Below the pieces are notes generated by a model, which searched no databases, was not told the DNA's origin, and was given only the letters and a program-made list of their open reading frames with translations. From CAYVQZ01 sp964453435 (GTDB lineage Bacteria > Abyssobacteria > SURF-5): a stretch of DNA of 64,000 bases. Below are positions 59,161-64,000 of the stretch, piece after piece. A program made the position numbers and the translations under genes. How positions within the stretch are numbered: the stretch's first letter is position 1; each line of letters starts with the position of its first letter. Where the stretch lies: contig CAYVQZ010000005.1 of the NCBI GenBank assembly GCA_964453435.1, forward strand, positions 1 through 64,000, in the 5' to 3' direction.

Positions 59161-60444
59161 ATGACGCAGCTACTGAAAGCCAAAGAGGGCGCCATCACGC
59201 CCGAGATGCGACAGGTGGCCGATGACGAGAAACGGACACCCGAATATATACGAGACGGCATCGCCGAGGGAAGCATCATCATTTCGAGGAATATCGGGCA
59301 CAAGAATGCGAAGCCGCTCGGAATCGGCAAGGGACTCAAGACCAAGGTAAATGCGAACATCGGAACTTCCGGCGATAACGCGAATGTCGAAGAAGACTTG
59401 AAGAAGCTGGATGTCGCGATAGCCGTCGGCGCAGACACCGTCATGGACCTGAGTGTCGGGGGCAACGTTGACGAAGTGCTGAAAGAAGTTCTCGCTCGGT
59501 CATCGGTTCCCGTCGGAACCGTTCCCATTTACCAGGCCGCCCTCTATGCCCGACGCCGCGAGAAAGCGTTTGTCGAGCTCGAGCCCGACGAGATTTTTGA
59601 AACCATCGAAGAGCACGCGCAAAGCGGCGTCGACTTCGTGACAGTTCACTGCACGGTGACGAGGGAGTCAGTGGCCCGCCTGAGGAAGCACGCGAGGAAA
59701 CTGGATATCGTCAGCCGCGGCGGCGCACTGATGCTGGAGTGGATGGCTTTCAACAAGAAGGAGAATCCTCTCTACGAGCATTTCGACCGTTTGCTGTCAA
59801 TCGCCCGGGAACACGACATGTCTCTGAGCCTCGGCGATGGGATGCGGCCGGGCTGCCTCGCCGATGCGACCGACCGGGGTCAAATCCAGGAGTTGATCCT
59901 GCAGGGCGAGTTGGTGGAACGATGCTGGGAGGCCGGAGTCCAGGTGATGTGCGAAGGTCCCGGCCATGTGCCGCTCAACCAGGTTGAGACCAACATGATT
60001 CTGCAAAAGAGCCTGTGCCGGGGCGCCCCGTTCTATGTGCTCGGGCCGCTTGTCACCGATATCGCTCCCGGCTACGACCACATCACCGCCGCCATAGGCG
60101 GTGCGGTGGCGGCGATGGCGGGAGCCGATTTCCTCTGCTATGTCACTCCGTCGGAACACTTGCGCTTGCCCTCCATCGAGGATGTGAGGGACGGAGTTAT
60201 AGCGTCTCGAATCGCTGCGCACGCCGCCGATATAGCAAGAGGCATTCCGGCTGCGATGGAACGGGACAACAAGATGGCCGAATGCCGGAAAAACCTTGAC
60301 TGGGAGGGCCAGATTGCGCTGGCCATCGACCCTGAAAAAGCACGCGCCCTGCGGGAAAGCAGCCTGCCTGCAGACAGCGAGGTCTGCACAATGTGCGGCG
60401 AATTCTGCGCCATCAAAGTGACGCGGAAAGCCGCGACTACATAA
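59161..60444 (+). CDS. thiC: ThiC, phosphomethylpyrimidine synthase
   Basis: A 427-residue radical SAM enzyme that turns AIR into HMP-P. Family features include NANIGTSGDNANVEEDLKKL, GGALMLEWM, CEGPGHVPLNQVETNM, LGPLVTDIAPGYDHITAAIG and the C-terminal cluster motif CTMCGEFC (CX2CX4C). It begins 6 bases after thiE. Confidence 0.97.
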   Translation: MTQLLKAKEGAITPEMRQVADDEKRTPEYIRDGIAEGSIIISRNIGHKNAKPLGIGKGLKTKVNANIGTSGDNANVEEDLKKLDVAIAVGADTVMDLSVGGNVDEVLKEVLARSSVPVGTVPIYQAALYARRREKAFVELEPDEIFETIEEHAQSGVDFVTVHCTVTRESVARLRKHARKLDIVSRGGALMLEWMAFNKKENPLYEHFDRLLSIAREHDMSLSLGDGMRPGCLADATDRGQIQELILQGELVERCWEAGVQVMCEGPGHVPLNQVETNMILQKSLCRGAPFYVLGPLVTDIAPGYDHITAAIGGAVAAMAGADFLCYVTPSEHLRLPSIEDVRDGVIASRIAAHAADIARGIPAAMERDNKMAECRKNLDWEGQIALAIDPEKARALRESSLPADSEVCTMCGEFCAIKVTRKAATT

Positions 60445-60454
60445 GGAGCGCCAG

Positions 60455-61885
60455 TTGAGGCGGCCCGGGTTCGCTCACGCAATTATTCTGAGCATAATCC
60501 TTGTCACGGCACTCGCCCTGCGACTGCTCTGCTACACCGGCCCTATCGGAAGCGACGACCACGACTATTACCTGGGCGCGTACGAGATTCATCAAGGGAC
60601 ATATGAGCCATCCGACAAATACTGGAAGAACCGCTACGGAATGCTTCTCCCCATTGCGCTTTCCTATGAACTCTTCGGCACGAACGAATTCGCGGCAGCG
60701 ACGTGGCCTATGGCGTGCTCACTCGGCGCTATCATAGTCTGCTATTTTCTCGGAAAATCAGTGTTGGATCAAAAGACAGGATTGCTTGCGGCCCTGCTGC
60801 TGGCCTTCTATCCCCTCGACATCCACTACTCGGGATTGATACTTCCGGATATCCCTCTCTCTTTTTTGATGGCCGCTTCGGTGCTTGCGTTCCTCCGCGC
60901 CTGCCGGAGCGAGAAGCATGGCCCCGCTCTCTTTCTCCTGTCCGGGATACTGCTGGGCCTCGCCTACGGTTGTCGCTCGATGGCGCTGGTTCTTCTGCCG
61001 TTTCTGGCAATTTACGTCGGCCTGTTCGAGAGAAAGGTGAGGATTTCATATTCCCTTTTCTTTGCGGGTTTGCTCGCGGTGTTTCTCGCGGAAGGACTGT
61101 ATTATGCGGCAAACGGATTAAGCCCGCTGCATAATTTCCGACTGAACGCGGAAGCGGCGATAATCGTAAACTCTTCCGGCGAGTGTTCCACCAGTCAGAT
61201 GTACTACCCGTCGGTCATTTTTCGAAATCTCAACGTATTCGGAGTTTACTTCTACATTTTCGTTCCGGCGATGGCGCTCGGCATTTTCAAGAGGGAACGC
61301 GGAGCGCTCATCTTCCTCGCATGGGCGGGCGCCATCCTTTTCATCCTTCAATTCGGGTTTGTCAGTCTGTCACCCCCGATCCCGGTAGTGAAGGTGAGGA
61401 AGTTTTTGAATTTCGCCACGGTCCCGCTGATTCTGCTTGCCTCGTGGGCTCTTATGCAGGCACGAGCGCGATACCGATGGACGCTCGTGACTATTATCCT
61501 TGCGTCATCTCTCTATTTCCTTCGGCCATACACCTATTCGGCCAACATGACTCCCGAGGCCGTGGGCGGCAACGTCAGGCATGTGTTTGCCTATCTCGAA
61601 AAAAAGCCTCCAAAACCGATCTATGCCGACTTGCGGACAACAGCCATGCTTATGATTGTCTCGGATTTCACCCTGGATTCCGACCGCTTTCGAAACTTAT
61701 ACGAGGTCTCCTCCCCTCTTCAACTGAATGACTGCTATATAGTAATCAACCGGTTCTACGCAAGTTTTGATCGTTTGAACCCGGCGGCAAACGTTCCGTA
61801 TTTCGTTGCGAACTATCCACTGGGGGCGCCCGATTCGTGGAAGGCGACGGACTTCCTGCAAACCGTTGTCCTGGAAGCGCCATAG
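60455..61885 (+). CDS. GT39-like membrane glycosyltransferase
   Basis: A 476-residue protein with about ten helices. The first loop has GPIGSDDHDYYLGAYEIHQG, with the DD/DH motif as in ArnT/PMT-like enzymes. The C-terminal part is a small soluble region. Transfers a sugar from a lipid carrier; the acceptor is not known. The start is TTG 60455 with AAGGAG upstream. It follows thiC by 10 bases, but its function does not seem tied to thiamine. Confidence 0.75.
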   Translation: MRRPGFAHAIILSIILVTALALRLLCYTGPIGSDDHDYYLGAYEIHQGTYEPSDKYWKNRYGMLLPIALSYELFGTNEFAAATWPMACSLGAIIVCYFLGKSVLDQKTGLLAALLLAFYPLDIHYSGLILPDIPLSFLMAASVLAFLRACRSEKHGPALFLLSGILLGLAYGCRSMALVLLPFLAIYVGLFERKVRISYSLFFAGLLAVFLAEGLYYAANGLSPLHNFRLNAEAAIIVNSSGECSTSQMYYPSVIFRNLNVFGVYFYIFVPAMALGIFKRERGALIFLAWAGAILFILQFGFVSLSPPIPVVKVRKFLNFATVPLILLASWALMQARARYRWTLVTIILASSLYFLRPYTYSANMTPEAVGGNVRHVFAYLEKKPPKPIYADLRTTAMLMIVSDFTLDSDRFRNLYEVSSPLQLNDCYIVINRFYASFDRLNPAANVPYFVANYPLGAPDSWKATDFLQTVVLEAP

Positions 61886-61923
61886 GGGCATCACAGCACA
61901 TATGCGGAGGAACCTCCACAGCC

Positions 61924-62436
61924 ATGTACGCGAAATTCACTGAAATAAAACGCCATATAAACAAAGAGACAGAGCGCTATCAATGCGACCTTATCCGGAA
62001 GGAAAGTGGCTTTGTTGCGCTCCGCTATGTCAGCGACCGGAAATTTGCAAGCACGAGGCTCGGGATCACGTTCCCGCCCGGATGTGTCACCATAGCTCTT
62101 TACTGGGAAGAGCGCCCGTACGTTTTTTGGGGCATCTTCGCGCCCGACGGTAAGTCGCTCGGTTACCTGGTTCACATCTGTCGGGACCTGAGAATTTCGG
62201 ACGGCTCGGTGAGCTACCTGGATATGCTCCTCGACATATGGTTTTTCCCCGAGGGCGAACACATGATTCTGGATGCCGACGAAGTCGAGGAGTGCCTGGA
62301 ATCAGGCCTTATCAATGACACCGACAAACAGTACATCGACAGAGCCGGACGAACCGCCCTGGCGGATTTCTCCCAAAACGCCGAAATGGCGCAGAACTTC
62401 GCTGACACTCTTGACTTTTCCGGGCCGCCCAACTAA
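61924..62436 (+). CDS. DUF402-family protein
   Basis: A 170-residue protein. The C-terminal part has the DUF402 pattern: YLVHICRDLRISDG, then SYLDMLLDIWFFPEG and ILDADEVEECLESGLI. Members include nucleotide phosphatases (Ntdp) and FomD; the usual metal-binding Asp residues seem present (DMLLD, DADE). Start at ATG 61924. It lies 38 bases after the GT39-like gene. Confidence 0.75.
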   Translation: MYAKFTEIKRHINKETERYQCDLIRKESGFVALRYVSDRKFASTRLGITFPPGCVTIALYWEERPYVFWGIFAPDGKSLGYLVHICRDLRISDGSVSYLDMLLDIWFFPEGEHMILDADEVEECLESGLINDTDKQYIDRAGRTALADFSQNAEMAQNFADTLDFSGPPN

Positions 62437-62521
62437 AATGTGTTTCCAGTAATCGGTTCCTTCCTCCACTGTATTCAGTCGACTTTCTCCGGAGATTTAA
62501 CGATAAAGGGAAAACAGCACG

Positions 62522-63670
62522 ATGTCGGCACAAGATTTTTTTGAAGTTCTCAACAGCATTGCGCTGCAAACAGGAGTGTTCAGCCTTCGATGGGGCCACA
62601 TAGTGATGTGGACGATCGGCCTGATTTTCATGTACCTGGCCGTCGCCAAGAAGTATGAGCCGCTGCTGCTTTTGCCGATCGGCTTCGGGATTTTCCTCGT
62701 CAACTTCCCGCTTACGCCGCTCATGGGCAGTGATCCAACAACGGGGCAAAAGCATCTCCTTGAGATATTCTACCATTACGGAATCGCCTGGGAAGTTATC
62801 CCGTGCGTCATTTTCCTTGGCCTCGGATCGATGACCGATTTCGGCCCCCTGATAGCCAACCCGAAGACGCTTCTCGTGGGCGCCGGCTCACAGCTCGGAG
62901 TGTTCATCACGTTTTCCGCAACGCTCATCTTTGGGTTCACCATGAAGGAGGCCGCATCGGTGGGTATCGTCGGCGGCGCCGACGGGCCTACCACGATTTA
63001 TCTGACAAGCGCGCTCGCGCCGCACCTGCTTGGCCCGAACGCTCTCGCTGCGTACTCGTACATGGCAATGGTGCCGATCATTCAGCCGCCTATCATGCGC
63101 CTGCTGACCACAAAAAAGGAACGGCGCATCAGGATGCGCCAGCTCAGGCATGTGTCGGCGAAGGAAAAACTCCTGTTCCCGTTGTTGGGCGCCGCGCTGA
63201 TCGCGCTCCTGATTCCCGCAATCATGCCGTTGATGGGAATGCTGATGCTCGGCAACTTCATGAGGGAAAGCGGGGTTGTGCGGCGCCTGAGCGAGACCGC
63301 ACAGGGCTCGCTGATGAATATCGTTACCATTTTCCTCGGGCTTTCGGTCGGCGCGACCATGAGCGCCGAAAAGTTTCTCACACCCAAGCCGCTCGTCATT
63401 TTCACCTTCGGGCTCCTCGACTTCATCGTCTGCACCATCGGCGGCCTGTTGACCGTGAAAATAATGAACCTCTTCCTGAAAGAGAAACTGAATCCTCTCA
63501 TCGGCTCGGCGGGCGTATCCGCCGTTCCGATGGCCTCGCGCGTCTCGCAGATGGTGGGCCTCGAAGAGGACCCTGAGAATTATCTGCTCCTGCACGCGAT
63601 GGGTCCCAACCTCGCCGGCGTCATCGGAACCGCGGCGGCAGCCGGCCTCTTCATCGCCATGTTCGCATAG
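62522..63670 (+). CDS. Sodium-translocating decarboxylase beta subunit (OadB/GcdB family)
   Basis: A 382-residue protein with about nine helices. It has the functional Asp in VGIVGGADGPTTIYLTS (D154) and MSAEKFLTPKPLVIF, and ends with GVSAVPMASRVSQMVG. These are hallmarks of the beta subunit of oxaloacetate, glutaconyl-CoA or methylmalonyl-CoA decarboxylase pumps. No alpha or gamma subunit is present in the window; the other subunits may lie elsewhere. It would pump Na+ on decarboxylation. Confidence 0.92.
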   Translation: MSAQDFFEVLNSIALQTGVFSLRWGHIVMWTIGLIFMYLAVAKKYEPLLLLPIGFGIFLVNFPLTPLMGSDPTTGQKHLLEIFYHYGIAWEVIPCVIFLGLGSMTDFGPLIANPKTLLVGAGSQLGVFITFSATLIFGFTMKEAASVGIVGGADGPTTIYLTSALAPHLLGPNALAAYSYMAMVPIIQPPIMRLLTTKKERRIRMRQLRHVSAKEKLLFPLLGAALIALLIPAIMPLMGMLMLGNFMRESGVVRRLSETAQGSLMNIVTIFLGLSVGATMSAEKFLTPKPLVIFTFGLLDFIVCTIGGLLTVKIMNLFLKEKLNPLIGSAGVSAVPMASRVSQMVGLEEDPENYLLLHAMGPNLAGVIGTAAAAGLFIAMFA

Positions 63671-63829
63671 GTTTCGCGAACCCGCGGACCAATGAAACAC
63701 CGGCAAACCCGGAATTACCCGAATTGTGCGAATTAGAAAAATATGGAAATAGGGCTGATTGACGGTGAGCGCGGCGAGATAATACAGGCGGAAGCATTTG
63801 CATTTTTGAGGTTTGGGCGTGGGGACCGG

Positions 63830-64000
63830 TTAACTGAGGGAGTGTTGTTTCATCTTGCGCCAGAGCGTGGTTCTGCTTATTCCGAGAATTCTGGCGGCGC
63901 GGGTTCGGTTGCCGGCGGAATCGGCAAGCGCCTGTTCGATGACCGACCGGTCGAACCTCCCCTGCGCACGATTTTTTCCATGAGCGTACTTCACAACCTG
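63830..64000 (-). CDS. C-terminal end of a Fis-type regulator (partial)
   Basis: The complement from 64000 encodes 56 residues and a TAA at 63832-63830. The end, RSVIEQALADSAGNRTRAAR followed by ILGISRTTLWRKMKQHSLS, is a Fis-type helix-turn-helix (HTH_8) as found at the C-terminus of sigma-54-dependent activators. The rest lies beyond the window. The ATPase domain is not visible, so other Fis-type regulators remain possible. The 159 bases between it and the decarboxylase gene hold nothing I recognise. Confidence 0.85.
   Translation of the reverse strand, partial: QVVKYAHGKNRAQGRFDRSVIEQALADSAGNRTRAARILGISRTTLWRKMKQHSLS

Noticed and set aside
63743..64000. Rightward open frame at the window end
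   Set aside because: It overlaps, on the other strand, the clear Fis-type helix-turn-helix coding region, which explains the open frame.
1..64000. CRISPR array, prophage or rRNA operon
   Set aside because: I looked for regularly spaced direct repeats, integrases, phage structural genes and conserved rRNA segments, and found none.

Overview
This 64 kb window looks like a chromosomal segment of an uncultivated, Gram-negative, anaerobic sulfate-respiring bacterium. It encodes a TonB-dependent outer-membrane receptor, Tat signal peptides and a c-type cytochrome. Between about 22.8 and 48.6 kb, on one strand, lies an almost complete dissimilatory sulfate-reduction gene island: sat, aprBA, qmoABC, dsrABD (twice), dsrN, dsrC and dsrMKJOP. 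DsrD and QmoABC are present and DsrEFH and DsrL are absent, which points to the reductive (sulfate to sulfide) direction. Taxonomy cannot be settled from the sequence alone; the housekeeping genes do not obviously match a cultured Desulfobacterota genus.

Layout. 0-2.3 kb: a small accessory patch with two unknown genes (one with a MerR-like N-terminus), a zinc-ribbon/GQF-repeat protein and a truncated MFS gene. 2.3-19 kb: a GH116 glucosylceramidase-like enzyme, a TPR protein, a TonB receptor with an ABC substrate-binding protein, a YfhO-type membrane protein, RecD2 helicase, RlmB methyltransferase, a GT39-like membrane protein and an MFS/spermidine-synthase fusion. 19-22.4 kb: a three-gene signalling operon (kinase-fold protein, haem-motif histidine kinase, receiver-GcvH fusion). 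22.7-48.6 kb: the sulfate-respiration island, transcribed leftwards. 49-57 kb: tRNA-Leu, FmdB-type zinc ribbon, argDFGH, a Tat-exported DUF362 protein, a ferritin-like protein and a glutaredoxin-like protein. 57-60.5 kb: a TPP-riboswitch-controlled thiSGEC operon. 60.5-64 kb: a GT39-like protein, a DUF402 protein, a sodium-pump decarboxylase beta subunit and the C-terminal end of a Fis-type (sigma-54 activator-like) regulator running off the window.

How the island works together. Sat makes APS, AprBA reduces it to sulfite with electrons delivered by membrane QmoABC, and DsrAB with DsrC reduces sulfite to the DsrC trisulfide, which DsrMKJOP recycles. DsrN probably amidates the sirohaem. A CoA-disulfide-reductase/rhodanese fusion next to qmoC could handle persulfide sulfur.

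The most striking observation is that dsrABD occurs twice, 14.4 kb apart. The two copies appear identical over about 2.6 kb, with edges at the dsrA ribosome-binding site and the dsrD stop, and their codon usage differs from the neighbours. This is either a very recent gene-precise duplication or conversion, or an assembly artefact. The second most interesting item is the kinase/haem-sensor/receiver-GcvH operon just downstream of the dsr genes, whose GcvH-like domain lacks the lipoyl lysine.
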